In this document: positions 13,979 through 24,012 of the stretch, in pieces | Numbering within the stretch: position 1 is the first letter of the stretch | Layout: every line of letters begins with the position of its first letter | NCBI GenBank assembly: GCA_947453205.1 | Contig: CANGFT010000022.1 | Location: forward strand, 1 to 56,777 | Reading direction: 5' to 3' | DNA from: Beijerinckiaceae bacterium | GTDB lineage: Bacteria; Pseudomonadota; Alphaproteobacteria; Rhizobiales; Beijerinckiaceae | DNA length: 56,777 bases | Notes under the pieces: generated by a model | Seen by the model: only the letters and a program-made list of their open reading frames with translations | What the model was told of the DNA's origin: nothing | Databases searched by the model: none | Position numbers and translations under genes: made by a program

Positions 13979-14011
13979 GGCGGCTCCTTGAAAAAGGGGC
14001 CGCCTTTGTTT
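13979..14011 (+). terminator. Terminator after ppa
   Basis: GGCGGCTCC (13979-13987) pairs with GGGGCCGCC (13996-14004) with one G-U wobble, loop TTGAAAAA, then TTTGTTT. It also lies at the end of the convergent gene, so it can serve both. Confidence 0.75.
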
Positions 14012-14769
14012 CAGCGCTCGCCCGCTTCGGCGAAATGGACGCGCAGGGCTCTTGCCGAATCCGGCGGCGAGGCGAGCCGCGCCCGGAATTGGATCGTCTC
14101 GTTCTGGCCAAGGTTCGCCTTGGGGGCGGGCGTCGTCCAGCGATAGACCTCGCGCCCGTCGTCGTCGCGCAGGCTGATCTGGATGTCCGGCACATTCTGC
14201 GTCTGCTCGCGCAGATTCTTGATCTCGCCCTCCACCGCAAGGACGCGCTGGGAGGATTCCACCATGACGCTCGTCTTCACATCGCGCCATTGCAGGCCCA
14301 GCAGATTGACGGGCAGGCCGATGGCCGCATAGGCGCCCGCCAGAGGGGGCGCGGCGCGCACGATGACATCGCGCTTCATGACCGCGAACATCAACAGAAG
14401 CACGCCTGCGCAGGCCGCCGTCCTATGCGGCAGGCTGCGCGGAACAAGGCGCGGCGACACGCGGCGCGACAAGGCCAGCATGGCCGGCGGGACGCTCTTC
14501 AGCAGTGCGACGGCCTTCGCCCGCGCCGCTTCGACGGCGGGCGCTGGCGCCGCCGCCTCGGCGCGCCCGCTCCGCGCCATCAGCGAAATCTCCGGCGCCG
14601 CCGGCGCCTCGGCCATGGGAGCCGCAGGCACCGCCTCCGCCTGAGGGATCGGCCCCTCCATCCAGCGGTGCTCGCAGACCGCGCAGCAGATGCGCCGCGC
14701 CTTTTTTGCAAGGACGGCGCGGGGAAGGCGAAGGCCGGCGGCGCAGGCGGGACACTGGATGATGAGCAT
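14011..14769 (-). CDS. Zinc-ribbon DUF3426 membrane protein
   Basis: 252 residues. N-terminal MJ0042-type zinc ribbon with CPAC (6-9) and CAVC (29-32), then a proline/alanine-rich linker, one membrane helix at about 117-131 (ACAGVLLLMFAV) and a periplasmic DUF3426-type domain with beta strands (EGEIKNLREQTQNVPDIQISL). Commonly found divergent from ftsE in alphaproteobacteria, as here, suggesting a link with the cell envelope or division, but its job is unknown. Confidence 0.85.
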   Translation of the reverse strand: MLIIQCPACAAGLRLPRAVLAKKARRICCAVCEHRWMEGPIPQAEAVPAAPMAEAPAAPEISLMARSGRAEAAAPAPAVEAARAKAVALLKSVPPAMLALSRRVSPRLVPRSLPHRTAACAGVLLLMFAVMKRDVIVRAAPPLAGAYAAIGLPVNLLGLQWRDVKTSVMVESSQRVLAVEGEIKNLREQTQNVPDIQISLRDDDGREVYRWTTPAPKANLGQNETIQFRARLASPPDSARALRVHFAEAGER

Positions 14770-14919
14770 GGCTCAAGCCCCAAGTAAGGTTTTCATGCGA
14801 TGAGTTAAATGCGCTTATGGTTAAGGTCAGGTTATCACGGGGCAGGATTCCCCTGTGTTTCGGGCTCTGGACTTGACCGCGCGCGGGGCGCAAGCTTCAA
14901 GAAGGCTGCGAGGTTTGCC

Positions 14920-15582
14920 TTGGTCCGATTCGAAAATGTCGGCCTGCGCTACGGGATGGGAGCGGAGATCCTTCAGGATCTCACCTTCGACATCGCGCCG
15001 CGGTCCTTCCAGTTCCTCACCGGGCCCTCCGGCGCCGGCAAGACGACTTTGCTGCGGCTCATGCTGCTCGCGCTGAAGCCGACGCGCGGCCTCATCACCC
15101 TCTTTGACCGCGACGTGGCCCTCCTCGACAAGGACACGATCACAAAGTTGCGGCGGCGCATCGGCGTCGTCTTTCAGGACTTCCGCCTGCTCGATCATCT
15201 CACGACCTACGAGAATGTCGCGCTGCCCCTGCGCGTGCAGGGCCGCGAGGAGGCGACCTATCGGGCCGAGGTCGTCGAACTGCTGGGCTGGGTGGGCCTT
15301 GGCGAGCGCATGCATATGTTGCCGCCGGTGCTGTCTGGCGGCGAGAAGCAGCGCGCCGCCATCGCCCGCGCCCTGATCGTGCGGCCTGAGCTTCTGCTGG
15401 CGGACGAGCCCACCGGCAATGTGGACCCCGGCCTCGCGCGCCGTCTTCTGCGCCTCTTCATGGAGTTGAACCGCTCGGGCACGGCGGTCGTCATCGCCAC
15501 CCATGATCTCGCGCTCATGGATCAGTTCGACAGCGCCCGCCGCCTCGTGCTGGGCGACCGCCGGTTGCATATCTATGATTGA
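14920..15582 (+). CDS. ftsE: Cell division ATP-binding protein FtsE
   Basis: 220 residues from TTG 14920, which gives the usual FtsE start ([11 protein letters not shown]) and has GAGG six bases upstream; earlier in-frame starts would add an unrelated tail. ABC motifs: Walker [10 protein letters not shown] (35-43), Q-loop Q86, signature LSGGEKQR (138-145), Walker B LLLADEP (158-164). With FtsX it forms the ABC complex that couples the divisome to peptidoglycan hydrolase activation. Its stop overlaps ftsX by 8 bases. Confidence 0.93.
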   Translation: MVRFENVGLRYGMGAEILQDLTFDIAPRSFQFLTGPSGAGKTTLLRLMLLALKPTRGLITLFDRDVALLDKDTITKLRRRIGVVFQDFRLLDHLTTYENVALPLRVQGREEATYRAEVVELLGWVGLGERMHMLPPVLSGGEKQRAAIARALIVRPELLLADEPTGNVDPGLARRLLRLFMELNRSGTAVVIATHDLALMDQFDSARRLVLGDRRLHIYD

Positions 15583-16537
15583 CCGCATCGCGCAAAAGGC
15601 GGGCCTCTCGCCCCAGTGGGACGCTTTCGCGGGCATGAGCCTCAAGCGCAACAAACCGCTCGTGCCGGCGCAGAGCATCGCAGGCAGGGCGCTCGTCACG
15701 GTCATCGCCATCATGACCTTTCTGGCTTCGCTGGCGGCAGGCTCGGGCCTGCTCGTCGCCCAGGCTTCGCGCGACTGGACGCAGACCGTCTCCCGGGAGA
15801 TGACGATCCAGGTGAAGCCGGTGGCGGGCCGGGACATCGAGGCGGATGTGCGTCAGGCCGCAGAGCTTGCGCGCGCCGCGCCGGGCGTCGCCAATGTGCG
15901 CATCTTCGACAAGGGCCAGTCCGAACATCTGCTGGAGCCCTGGCTCGGCGCTGGGCTTGATCTTGGCGCCCTGCCGATCCCCCGCCTGATCGTCGTCGAG
16001 CTTGGCGCCGCGCGCATGGACACGGCGCTTTTGCGCAAGGCCCTGGCCGAGCGCGCGCCAAACGCCATGCTCGACGATCATCGCCTCTGGCTCGAACGTC
16101 TGGCGGCCATGGCGCGGGCGCTGGTCGGCCTCGTCACCCTGATCTTCGCCCTCGTGCTCGTGGCCATGGGCCTCGCCATCACCTTCGCCACCCATGGCGC
16201 CATGGCGGGCAATCGCGAGATCGTCGACGTCCTGCATTTCGTCGGCGCGGAGGACCGCTTCATCGCCAGCCAGTTCCAGCGCCACTTCCTCTGGCTCGGG
16301 CTGCGCGGAGGCTGCATCGGCGCCGGCTTCGCCATGGCGGCTTTCGCCTTGTCGGGACTGCTCTCGGGCTGGTTCGCCAACTCGGCCGAATCCGATCAGC
16401 TGCAGGCCATGTTCGGCGGCTTCAGCCTTGGCCTCGCCGGCTATCTCGCCATCACCCTCCTCGCCGTCGCCGTCGCCTTTCTGACGGCGGCGATCTCCCG
16501 CGCCATCGTCTTTCGCCATCTGCGTGCGATGGGCTGA
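15575..16537 (+). CDS. ftsX: Cell division protein FtsX
   Basis: 320 residues, ATG 15575 inside the ftsE 3' end. Four membrane helices as expected: one at about 43-65 (IAIMTFLASLAAGSGLLVA) and three in the last 130 residues, with a periplasmic domain between helix 1 and 2 (WTQTVSREMTIQVKPVAGRDIEAD...). Inner-membrane partner of FtsE in septal peptidoglycan remodelling. The family is weakly conserved, but the operon with ftsE makes the call firm. Confidence 0.9.
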   Translation: MIDRIAQKAGLSPQWDAFAGMSLKRNKPLVPAQSIAGRALVTVIAIMTFLASLAAGSGLLVAQASRDWTQTVSREMTIQVKPVAGRDIEADVRQAAELARAAPGVANVRIFDKGQSEHLLEPWLGAGLDLGALPIPRLIVVELGAARMDTALLRKALAERAPNAMLDDHRLWLERLAAMARALVGLVTLIFALVLVAMGLAITFATHGAMAGNREIVDVLHFVGAEDRFIASQFQRHFLWLGLRGGCIGAGFAMAAFALSGLLSGWFANSAESDQLQAMFGGFSLGLAGYLAITLLAVAVAFLTAAISRAIVFRHLRAMG

Positions 16538-16650
16538 TCCCTCCATCGCCGCCCCTGACGCCGACAAGGGTCTGCCGATCCGGCGCTTTCTTCACAGGGT
16601 CGCGAAACCCTCCCCTTCCCAAGGGGCCCGGCTTGAGGCATCACAAGCCC

Positions 16651-17433
16651 ATGTTGTTCCTGCGCTCCCTCATCTTCAACGCGGCCTTCTACATCGTGCT
16701 CTTCGGGCTCGTGTTTCTGGGCGCGCCGGTCATGCTCCTTGGCCGTCATGCCGTCTTCGTGCTCGCGCGCACCTGGGCGCGGGTCTCGATCTGGCTGCTG
16801 CGCGTCATCTGCGGCGTGAAGGTGGAGTTTCGCGGCGTCGAGCATGTGCCCAAGGGCGCCTTCATTCTGGCGGCGAAGCACCAGTCGGTCTGGGAGACCT
16901 TCGCCCTCACGCTCTTCTGCCCGGATTATTCCTTCCTGCTGAAGCGCGAACTGACCTTCATCCCCTTTTTCGGCTGGATGCTTGTCAGCTCCGAACAGAT
17001 CGTCATCGACCGGGCGAAGGGCGGCTCCGCGCTGACGCAGGCCGTGCGCAAGTCCCGCGCCCTGCTGGAGCAGGGGCGTCAGATCATCGTCTTCCCCGAG
17101 GGCACGCGTCGTGCGGTTCACGCCCCGCCCTCCTACAAGCCGGGGGTGGCGGCCATCTATGGCGCCTGCAATGTGGCCTGTGTGCCCGCCGCGCTGAATT
17201 CGGGCCTGTTCTGGCCGAGGCGCCAGTTCCTGCGCCGCCCCGGAACCATCGTGGTGGAGTTCATGCCGCCGATCGCGCCGGGCATGGACAAGAAGTCCTT
17301 CATGCGCCTGCTCTCGGACCAGATCGAAACCGCCACCATCCGCCTGACCGAAGAGGCGCTGGCGCGTGACGCGGGCCTCGCCTCCGCCTTCCCCCGTCCG
17401 GACGAGCGCGCGCCGGTCGAGGGCGCCGCCTGA
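16651..17433 (+). CDS. plsC: 1-acyl-sn-glycerol-3-phosphate acyltransferase
   Basis: 260 residues from ATG 16651. A TTG at 16633 with AAGGGG six bases upstream would add six residues and may be the real start. Makes phosphatidic acid from lysophosphatidate at the inner membrane. Two N-terminal hydrophobic helices; motif I is HQSVWE (H77 to E82), with E in place of the usual D of HX4D, a variant also found in related bacteria; motif III FPEGTRR (148-154). Lies 113 bases after ftsX on the same strand. Confidence 0.88.
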   Translation: MLFLRSLIFNAAFYIVLFGLVFLGAPVMLLGRHAVFVLARTWARVSIWLLRVICGVKVEFRGVEHVPKGAFILAAKHQSVWETFALTLFCPDYSFLLKRELTFIPFFGWMLVSSEQIVIDRAKGGSALTQAVRKSRALLEQGRQIIVFPEGTRRAVHAPPSYKPGVAAIYGACNVACVPAALNSGLFWPRRQFLRRPGTIVVEFMPPIAPGMDKKSFMRLLSDQIETATIRLTEEALARDAGLASAFPRPDERAPVEGAA

Positions 17434-17976
17434 TCAGGGCAGGGCGTCGTCCGCGCCAAGGCGGGCGGCGATGGCGGCGAGGCGCGCGTCCCTGACGCCG
17501 ATCTGCGCCAGATGGTCGTGGGTCGCCGCGACATAGGCCGGGTTGCGGCCGGAGACGCCCACGCCCTGCCGCACCAGCCGTAAAATTTCATCCTGCGGCA
17601 GACGCCCCGCATATTGCCCATGGCGCTGATCGACGATGTAGACGACCGCCTCCACCCTTCGCCCGTCGTCGAGCCGGGGGCGCAGCGTGACCTCGCGATA
17701 GACCAGGGTCACCTGCTCGCGCTCGCGCAGATAGGCGATGGTGGCCGCGCGCGCCTGCGCCTCAACCCTGAAGGCCACGCCCCGGCACGAGCCGCCCCGA
17801 TCGAGGCCCAGCACCAGTCCCGGCCGCGCCGCCGTGCCCCGATGCACATGGGAATAGACGCAGAGCGAGCGGTGATAGCCATGCACCGTGGCCAGATGCC
17901 GCTCCACATAGGAAAAGCCCGGCCGCCACATGAGCGAGCCATAGCCGAACACCCAGAGCTCCCCGTTGTCTGTCAT
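17434..17976 (-). CDS. ChaC-like gamma-glutamylcyclotransferase
   Basis: 180 residues. The substrate-binding YGSLMW motif is at 12-17 after the first strand (ELWVFGYGS), followed by the ChaC-type pattern RPGFSYVERHLATVHGYHR. Family members cleave gamma-glutamyl groups of glutathione, releasing 5-oxoproline and Cys-Gly in the cytosol. The catalytic glutamate is probably in the YLREREQ segment. Its stop abuts the plsC stop tail to tail. Confidence 0.85.
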   Translation of the reverse strand: MTDNGELWVFGYGSLMWRPGFSYVERHLATVHGYHRSLCVYSHVHRGTAARPGLVLGLDRGGSCRGVAFRVEAQARAATIAYLREREQVTLVYREVTLRPRLDDGRRVEAVVYIVDQRHGQYAGRLPQDEILRLVRQGVGVSGRNPAYVAATHDHLAQIGVRDARLAAIAARLGADDALP

Positions 17977-18043
17977 CGTGACCGTGTCATTTCAAAGCCC
18001 CAATCGGTATAAAAGATCCTGATCCTCACCGGAACCCTCTGGC

Positions 18044-19057
18044 ATGACCGATTCCGCGCCCAGGCCCTCTCGTCCGACCCGCTGGGGCCTCTATCTGCCC
18101 ATCGCAGCGCTGGGCGTGGCCGCCATCGGCTGGTCGGTCTTCTGGAACATTGCTGCGGGCATGACGCAGGCCGGGCTCGACGACTGGTTCGCGCAGGAGC
18201 GGGCCCTCGGCCGTCAGTGGTTCTGCCCCACCCGCAGCGTCGGGGGCTATCCGTTCCGCCTCGAGGTGCGCTGCGCGGCGCCGCGCTTCACCGGCAGGGT
18301 CGGCGCCTATGAGGGCGCGGGCTCGGCTGGCGACGTCTTCGCCGCCGCCCATCTCTACAATCCCCAGCTGATCCTGGCCGAGGTCGGCTCCCCCTTCACC
18401 TTCAGGACGCTGGATGGGGCGCTGGATCTCAATCTCGCCTGGAAGGAGCTGCGCGTCAGCCATCGCATGCGCAAGGGATCGCTCGACCGGGATTCGCTGG
18501 AGATGGAGGGGCCGGTGCTGCGCGTCGGCGGCCGCGAGGTCCCGCCCCTCACGCTGAAGGCCGATCATTTCGAGGCCCATTTGCGGCCTAACCCCGACCG
18601 CGACCCGGCCGTCTCGGCCTTTGACGTCGCGTTGCGCCTGACGCGGCTCGACGCGCCGCTTCTCGACGCCGCCACGGGCCTCGCCGGTCCGCTCGACGCG
18701 GTCTTCGCCGCCACGGTCCTGCATGTCGACGCCGCCCGCACAGGCGGGCCGCAGGCGCTGGAGCGCTGGCGTCTTGCGGGGGGCAATATGGAGATCCGCG
18801 AGATGAAGCTCGCCAAGGGCGAGGCGCGGGTCGAGGCGAGCGGCGCCTTCGGCCTTGACGATGCGCATCGACCGGCCGGGCGCATGGACCTCAATCTCAC
18901 CGGCTTTGGTCCGGTCCTGCAGCGCATGGGGCTGGGCCTTGGCCCTCTGGCCTCGGGCGGCCAGACCGGGACGCTGCGCCTGCCCGTCAATGTCGAGAGG
19001 GGCCGCGCCTCGATCGGCCCGCTGCGCCTGCCCTTCGTCCTGAACCCGCTCTACTGA
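18044..19057 (+). CDS. DUF2125 protein (membrane-anchored, periplasmic)
   Basis: 337 residues. A basic N-terminus (RPSRPTRWG) and hydrophobic segment (LYLPIAALGVAAIGWSVFW) form a signal anchor; the rest is a beta-rich periplasmic domain with the DUF2125 hallmark near the start (WFCPTRSVGGYPFRLEVRC). Function unknown. Overlaps the convergent dehydrogenase gene by 7 bases and is divergent from the ChaC gene, an order frequent in the Hyphomicrobiales. Confidence 0.85.
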   Translation: MTDSAPRPSRPTRWGLYLPIAALGVAAIGWSVFWNIAAGMTQAGLDDWFAQERALGRQWFCPTRSVGGYPFRLEVRCAAPRFTGRVGAYEGAGSAGDVFAAAHLYNPQLILAEVGSPFTFRTLDGALDLNLAWKELRVSHRMRKGSLDRDSLEMEGPVLRVGGREVPPLTLKADHFEAHLRPNPDRDPAVSAFDVALRLTRLDAPLLDAATGLAGPLDAVFAATVLHVDAARTGGPQALERWRLAGGNMEIREMKLAKGEARVEASGAFGLDDAHRPAGRMDLNLTGFGPVLQRMGLGLGPLASGGQTGTLRLPVNVERGRASIGPLRLPFVLNPLY

Positions 19058-19998
19058 TCGGCTGCGCGGCGGCCGAAGTCGGGCGAGGCGGTCTCCTGCC
19101 CCTGTTCGATGATGCCCCTGCGGATGGCCCGTGTGCGCGTGAAGAGTTCGAACAGCCCGTCGCCGTCGCCCCAGCGGATCATGCGCTGAAGCGCCGCCAG
19201 ATCCTCGTTGAATCGTCCGAGCATTTCGAGGACGGCTTCCTTGTTGTGCAGGAAGATGTCGCGCCACATGGTCGGATCGGAGGCGGCGATGCGGGTGAAG
19301 TCGCGAAAGCCGCCCGCCGAGAACTTGATGACCTCAGACTGGGTGACCTCTTCGAGATCAGCCGCCGTGCCCACGATGTTATAGGCGATGAGATGCGGCA
19401 CATGGCTGGTGATGGCGAGCACGAGATCATGATGGGAAGGCGTCATCACCTCCACATTGGAGCCGATGGCGCGCCAGAAGCTCTGCACCTTCGCCACATC
19501 CTCGGGATCGGATCCCTCGGGCGGGGTGAGGATGCACCAGCGCCCCAGAAAGAGAGCGGCGAAGCCGGCGTCCGGGCCTGAATGTTCGGTGCCCGCCACG
19601 GGATGGGCGGGCACGAAGCCGACGCCTGCGGGCAGATGCGGGGCGACGGCGCTGACGACCGCGCTCTTCACCGAGCCCACATCCGAGACGATGGCGCTGG
19701 ATTTGAGATGCGGGCCTATCGCCTCCGCCACCGCGCCGGTTGCGCCCACGGGCACGCAGAGCACCACGAAATCGGCGCCCTTCACCGCGTCGGAAAGCTC
19801 CGCCTCCACCCGGTCGGCCATGCCGATCTCGGCCACCCGCGCGCGCACGGCGGGCGAGGCGTCGGCGGCGATGATTTCGCCTGCGGCGTTCATGCGCCGG
19901 GCGGCGCGCGCGATGGAGGAGCCGATCAGGCCAAGGCCGATGATCGTGATGCGCTGGAAGATCGGCTCGGACAGGGCGGGGCCCAGACGGTCTGACAT
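19051..19998 (-). CDS. Prephenate/arogenate dehydrogenase family protein
   Basis: 315 residues from ATG 19996-19998, two bases after the hisC stop. Oxidatively decarboxylates prephenate or arogenate to a tyrosine precursor using NAD(P). N-terminal dinucleotide fold GLGLIGSS (21-28), catalytic histidine in the AHPVAGTEHSG segment (near 127), and a helical dimerisation domain containing SHHDLVLAITSHVPHL. No chorismate mutase part is fused; that activity is a separate gene two genes upstream. Third gene of the CM-hisC-dehydrogenase operon. Confidence 0.9.
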   Translation of the reverse strand: MSDRLGPALSEPIFQRITIIGLGLIGSSIARAARRMNAAGEIIAADASPAVRARVAEIGMADRVEAELSDAVKGADFVVLCVPVGATGAVAEAIGPHLKSSAIVSDVGSVKSAVVSAVAPHLPAGVGFVPAHPVAGTEHSGPDAGFAALFLGRWCILTPPEGSDPEDVAKVQSFWRAIGSNVEVMTPSHHDLVLAITSHVPHLIAYNIVGTAADLEEVTQSEVIKFSAGGFRDFTRIAASDPTMWRDIFLHNKEAVLEMLGRFNEDLAALQRMIRWGDGDGLFELFTRTRAIRRGIIEQGQETASPDFGRRAADQ

Positions 19999-20000
19999 GC

Positions 20001-21104
20001 TCAGGCCTTTCCGGCGACGAAGTCGGCGAGGGCCTGAACCACCAGCCGGTTGGGCTCTTCCGCGCCCACGGTCATGCGCAGCGCATGGGGAAGGCCGTAG
20101 GAGGAGACGCGGCGCAGCACGAGGCCGCGGCTTGTCAGGAAGTCGTCGGCCTCCGCCGCGCTCTTGCCGGGCGCTTCGGGGAAGTGGATCAGCACGAAAT
20201 TGCCTACGCTCGGCGTCACCTTGAGGCCGAGCTTGCCGATCTCGGCCTCCAGCCATGTCCGCCAGCGCTCGTTGTGGGAGATGGCGGCGTTCACATGGTC
20301 GATGTCGCCGATGGCGGCGACGCCCGCCTCCAGCGCCGCGCCGTTCACGTTGAAGGGGCCGCGAATCCGGTTCACGGCGTCGCAGACCTCGGGATGTCCA
20401 TAGGCCCAGCCAAGGCGCAGGCTCGCCAGGCCATGGATCTTGGAGAAGGTGTGGGTGACCACGACATTGGGATGGGCGTCCGCGAGTTCGAGCCCGTTCG
20501 TGTAGTCATCGCTCCTGACATATTCCGCATAGGCGTGGTCGAGCACGAGAACGACATGTGGCGGCAGGCCCGCATGCAGGCGCTTGACCTCGGAGGCCGG
20601 CAGATAGGTGCCCGTGGGATTGTTGGGATTGGCGATGAAGACGATCTTCGTGCGCGCCGTGACGGCGGCGAGGATGGCGTCCACATCGGCCGTGAGATTC
20701 TTTTCGGGCACGACGACCGGCGCGCCGCCAGCCGCCAGAATGGCGATGCGGTAGACGAGGAAGCCATGCTCGGTGAAGACGCCTTCATCGCCTTCGCCCA
20801 CGAAGGCCGAGGCGATGAGATGCAGCAGGTCGTCGGATCCATTGCCGCAGACGATGCGCTGGGGATCGAGCCCATAGCGCGCGCCAATGGCGGCGCGCAG
20901 GCGCGCGACCGATCCATCGGGATAGAGTTCAAGGCTGCCCGCCGCCTCGCGAAAGGCCGCGACAGCCTTGGGCGAGGGGCCAAGCGGCGTCTCGTTCGAG
21001 GAGAGCTTGTAGACCTTGGCGGCGCCGGGTGCGCCGCTCTTGCCGGGCACATAGGCCTCGATCGCCAGGACGCTGCGGCGCGGGACGGGGCGGTTGGGAT
21101 TCAT
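20001..21104 (-). CDS. hisC: Histidinol-phosphate / aromatic aminotransferase HisC
   Basis: 367 residues, fold-type I PLP enzyme. Schiff-base lysine K222 in [16 protein letters not shown]-contact residues N159-P-N-N-P-T-G (159-165) and D189/Y192 (LDHAYAEY). Converts imidazole acetol-phosphate to histidinol phosphate. In this operon, between chorismate mutase and the dehydrogenase, it most likely also transaminates prephenate or phenylpyruvates in aromatic amino-acid synthesis. Confidence 0.9.
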   Translation of the reverse strand: MNPNRPVPRRSVLAIEAYVPGKSGAPGAAKVYKLSSNETPLGPSPKAVAAFREAAGSLELYPDGSVARLRAAIGARYGLDPQRIVCGNGSDDLLHLIASAFVGEGDEGVFTEHGFLVYRIAILAAGGAPVVVPEKNLTADVDAILAAVTARTKIVFIANPNNPTGTYLPASEVKRLHAGLPPHVVLVLDHAYAEYVRSDDYTNGLELADAHPNVVVTHTFSKIHGLASLRLGWAYGHPEVCDAVNRIRGPFNVNGAALEAGVAAIGDIDHVNAAISHNERWRTWLEAEIGKLGLKVTPSVGNFVLIHFPEAPGKSAAEADDFLTSRGLVLRRVSSYGLPHALRMTVGAEEPNRLVVQALADFVAGKA

Positions 21105-21128
21105 GGGTGTGACTCGTGTTTCAGCGGT

Positions 21129-21983
21129 TCAGGCGGGCGAAGCTGCGCGGTGCGCGAATTCGAAGCGCGCCGCATGGCTGCCCACATCGTGGATGCGGAT
21201 ATCCCCGACGCCTGCGCCCGTAAAGGCGCCGCGCAGGGCCTCGATGGCGAGATCGCCGGGCGTGGCGAGCAACAGCGACAGGCCCATGCCTTCGGCCGCG
21301 CTGCCCAGCACCTCGACGCCCAGCGCGCTGAGGGCGCCATGGATGGGCTCGCGCCAGCGGTCGACGACGACGGAGCGGATCAGCACATCGCGCGCGGCGG
21401 CTTCCGCCAGCGGCTTCGAGATGACGAAGATCGGCATGCCCGCGGGATGGTCCGGCCGCTCCACGAAGGGCAGGCGCGCGATGATCTTGGGGGCGCCCTC
21501 GCCCGCCAGATCGCGCCACCAGGCCGCGCCCGAAGGCCCGCCCTCGATCCGCACCATGCCAAGGTCGCCTTCGGAGGCGGCGACCCCCGCGATGACGGCG
21601 GCGGGGCCGTGGTGGATGATGAAGGGCACGGTGAAGCCGAAATGGAAGCGCACGCTGTCGCGCATGGCCGCGTCCCCGGCCGCGATGTCCGCATGCACCG
21701 AATAGTTCGACTGCACATAGGTGAAGGTCGAGATGATGATGCGCCAGATGCCCTCCACCGTCTCCAGCGGCAGCAGGCCTTTGTGGCGCAGGGCCATGGC
21801 GCGCATCATCGAGGCCTCGCGCCCCGGCCGGAAGGCCGAGCCGCCGCCCTGCTTCGCCTTGATGGCGATCAGCGTGTCGATGATGGCGCTGCGCTCGATC
21901 AAGAGCTCATGCATGGCCGCATCGATCCGGTCGATGTTGACCCGCAGGTCCGTCAACAGGTCTTCGGGGCGAGGTTCAGCCAT
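21129..21983 (-). CDS. Chorismate mutase with a C-terminal extension
   Basis: 284 residues from ATG 21981-21983. Residues about 7-95 form the AroQ all-helical chorismate mutase domain (LRVNIDRIDAAMHELLIERSAIIDTL, then KQGGGSAFRPGREASMM with the conserved arginine). It converts chorismate to prephenate. The remaining 190 residues alternate strands and helices (FIIHHGPAAVIAGVAA, PIFVISKPLAEAAARD) with a far resemblance to prephenate dehydratase, but without recognisable catalytic residues. First gene of the operon with hisC 24 bases downstream. Confidence 0.88.
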   Translation of the reverse strand: MAEPRPEDLLTDLRVNIDRIDAAMHELLIERSAIIDTLIAIKAKQGGGSAFRPGREASMMRAMALRHKGLLPLETVEGIWRIIISTFTYVQSNYSVHADIAAGDAAMRDSVRFHFGFTVPFIIHHGPAAVIAGVAASEGDLGMVRIEGGPSGAAWWRDLAGEGAPKIIARLPFVERPDHPAGMPIFVISKPLAEAAARDVLIRSVVVDRWREPIHGALSALGVEVLGSAAEGMGLSLLLATPGDLAIEALRGAFTGAGVGDIRIHDVGSHAARFEFAHRAASPA

Positions 21984-22183
21984 GATGAATCCGCAAGACG
22001 CGAGGAAAGCCCGTCTGTTTAGCCTCGCCCGATGGGCTTGGCAAAAGATTCCGGAAGGGCCCCACGGAAGGCTCGGGATCGGCGACAGGCCCGGCCATCG
22101 CTCAAGCTTGACTCTGTGAAAGAGCGACACCTATAAAACAGTCCCTTCGTTCGGAAAAAAGAACGATCCCGTCCGGGTTTGCT

Positions 22184-23362
22184 ATGTCCTCGTTTGCAGC
22201 GGCTGATGATGTGCGATTGCGGGAAGTTCATGCGCCCCAGAGCGAGGTGGCGCATTTCGGCCCCGACCAGCCCCTGCAGATGGATGCGGGCGTCAATCTC
22301 GCCCCCTTCACCATCGCCTACCAGACCTATGGGGCCCTCAACGCGGCGAAATCCAACGCGGTGCTCATCTGCCATGCGCTGACGGGCGACCAGCATGTGG
22401 CCAATGTGCATCCGGTGACGGGCAAGCCGGGCTGGTGGGAGATCATGGTCGGCCCCGGCCGCCCCATCGACACCGACCGTTATTTCGTCATCTGCTCGAA
22501 TGTGCTGGGCGGCTGCATGGGCACGACCGGCCCGGCATCCATCAATCCCGCCACGGGCCGCCCCTGGGGCCTCGACCTGCCGGTGGTGACGATCCGCGAC
22601 ATGGTGCGCGCGCAGGCCATGCTCATCGACCGGCTTGGCATCGACCAACTCTTCTGCGTCGTCGGCGGCTCCATGGGCGGCATGCAGGTGCTGCAATGGG
22701 CGGCCTCCTATCCGCAGCGCGTCTTCAGCGCCCTGCCCATCGCGGCCGCGGCGCGTCACTCCTCCCAGAACATCGCTTTCCATGAAGTGGGGCGCCAGGC
22801 CGTCATGGCCGATCCCGACTGGCGCGGCGGGCGCTATTTCGACCATGGCGTGCGCCCGCTCAAGGGCCTTTCGGTGGCGCGCATGGCCGCGCATATCACC
22901 TATCTCTCGGACGAGGCCTTGCAGCGCAAATTCGGCCGCAAGCTGCAGAACCGCGCGGCGCCGACCTTCTCCTTCGATGCGGACTTCCAGATCGAAAGCT
23001 ATCTGCGCCATCAGGGTTCAAGCTTCGTCGAACGCTTCGATGCGAATTCCTATCTCTACGTCACCCGCGCCATGGATTATTTCGACATAGCCGAAGACTA
23101 TGGCTCGCTCGCAAGCGCCTTCAAGGGCACGAAGACGCGCTTTTGCGTGGTCTCCTTCACCTCGGACTGGCTCTTTCCCACCAGTGAATCGCGCGCGGTG
23201 GTCCACGCTTTGAATGCAGGCGGCGCGCCTGTCTCCTTCGTCGAGGTCGAGACCGACAAGGGCCATGACGCCTTCCTGCTCGATGAGCCCGATCTCTTCG
23301 CGGCCATGCGCGGTTTTCTGGATTCAGCAGCGCGGGCGCGCGGCCTCATGGGGGCGCGCTGA
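22184..23362 (+). CDS. metX: Homoserine O-acetyltransferase
   Basis: 392 residues, alpha/beta hydrolase fold. Transfers an acyl group from acyl-CoA to homoserine for methionine synthesis; acetyl is usual, but succinyl donors occur in some bacteria. Nucleophile S163 in VGGSMGGMQ, catalytic D328 (TSDWLF) and H361 (DKGHDAFL); family motif ALTGDQHVA (65-73). The stop overlaps the metW start (TGATG). A small hairpin (22148-22165) lies upstream; no methionine riboswitch was recognised. Confidence 0.95.
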   Translation: MSSFAAADDVRLREVHAPQSEVAHFGPDQPLQMDAGVNLAPFTIAYQTYGALNAAKSNAVLICHALTGDQHVANVHPVTGKPGWWEIMVGPGRPIDTDRYFVICSNVLGGCMGTTGPASINPATGRPWGLDLPVVTIRDMVRAQAMLIDRLGIDQLFCVVGGSMGGMQVLQWAASYPQRVFSALPIAAAARHSSQNIAFHEVGRQAVMADPDWRGGRYFDHGVRPLKGLSVARMAAHITYLSDEALQRKFGRKLQNRAAPTFSFDADFQIESYLRHQGSSFVERFDANSYLYVTRAMDYFDIAEDYGSLASAFKGTKTRFCVVSFTSDWLFPTSESRAVVHALNAGGAPVSFVEVETDKGHDAFLLDEPDLFAAMRGFLDSAARARGLMGAR

Positions 23363-24012
23363 TGGCCTCGGTCTTCGATCAGGAGCGCGCGGCCATGTCC
23401 GCGGCGCGCGTCGATCTTCTCCTGATTTCGCAGATGGTGGAGCGCGGCGCGCGCGTGCTCGATGTGGGCTGCGGCGATGGGGAGTTGCTGCGTCTTCTGG
23501 CGGAGACCCGCGACGTCGACGCGCGCGGCATCGAGCTCTCCCAACGCGGCGTCAATGATTGCGTCGCCAAGGGGCTCTTCGTCGTTCAGGGCGACGCCGA
23601 CACCGATCTTGTCGATTATCCCGACGACGCCTTCGACTATGTCATTCTCTCCCAGACGCTGCAGGCCACGCGCCAGCCAAGGCGCGTGCTGGAGCAGATG
23701 CTGCGCATCGGCCGCCGCGCCATCGTCTCCTTCCCCAATTTCGGCCATTGGCGGATTCGCTGGCAGCTCGCCACGAAGGGCCGCATGCCCGTGACGAAGA
23801 ATCTCTCCTATAGCTGGTACGACACGCCCAACATCCACTTCTGCACCATCCGCGATTTCGTCGCCTTGACCGAGGAGATCGACGCGCGCATCGAACGCGC
23901 CGTGGCGCTCGACAGCGCAGGCGCCTCCGTCGGCGTCTCCGCGCCATGGTGGGTGTGGAACATGTTCGGCGAACAGGCCGTCTTCGTGCTGGAGCGCGGA
24001 CGCAAGGGTTAG
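23362..24012 (+). CDS. metW: Methionine biosynthesis protein MetW
   Basis: 216 residues, class I methyltransferase fold with the SAM-type motif VLDVGCGDGELL (32-43). Always paired with metX in proteobacteria, where it is thought to support the acetyltransferase; the exact reaction is unsettled. Other family features are ARGIELS (near 54-60) and ISFPNFGHWRIRWQL-type run near 125. Start overlaps the metX stop. Convergent with tspO, with a 4-base overlap. Confidence 0.93.
   Translation: MASVFDQERAAMSAARVDLLLISQMVERGARVLDVGCGDGELLRLLAETRDVDARGIELSQRGVNDCVAKGLFVVQGDADTDLVDYPDDAFDYVILSQTLQATRQPRRVLEQMLRIGRRAIVSFPNFGHWRIRWQLATKGRMPVTKNLSYSWYDTPNIHFCTIRDFVALTEEIDARIERAVALDSAGASVGVSAPWWVWNMFGEQAVFVLERGRKG

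Noticed and set aside
22100-22183. SAM-type riboswitch before metX
   Set aside because: Looked for the SAM-II pattern; only a small hairpin (22148-22165) is present and the conserved core is missing.
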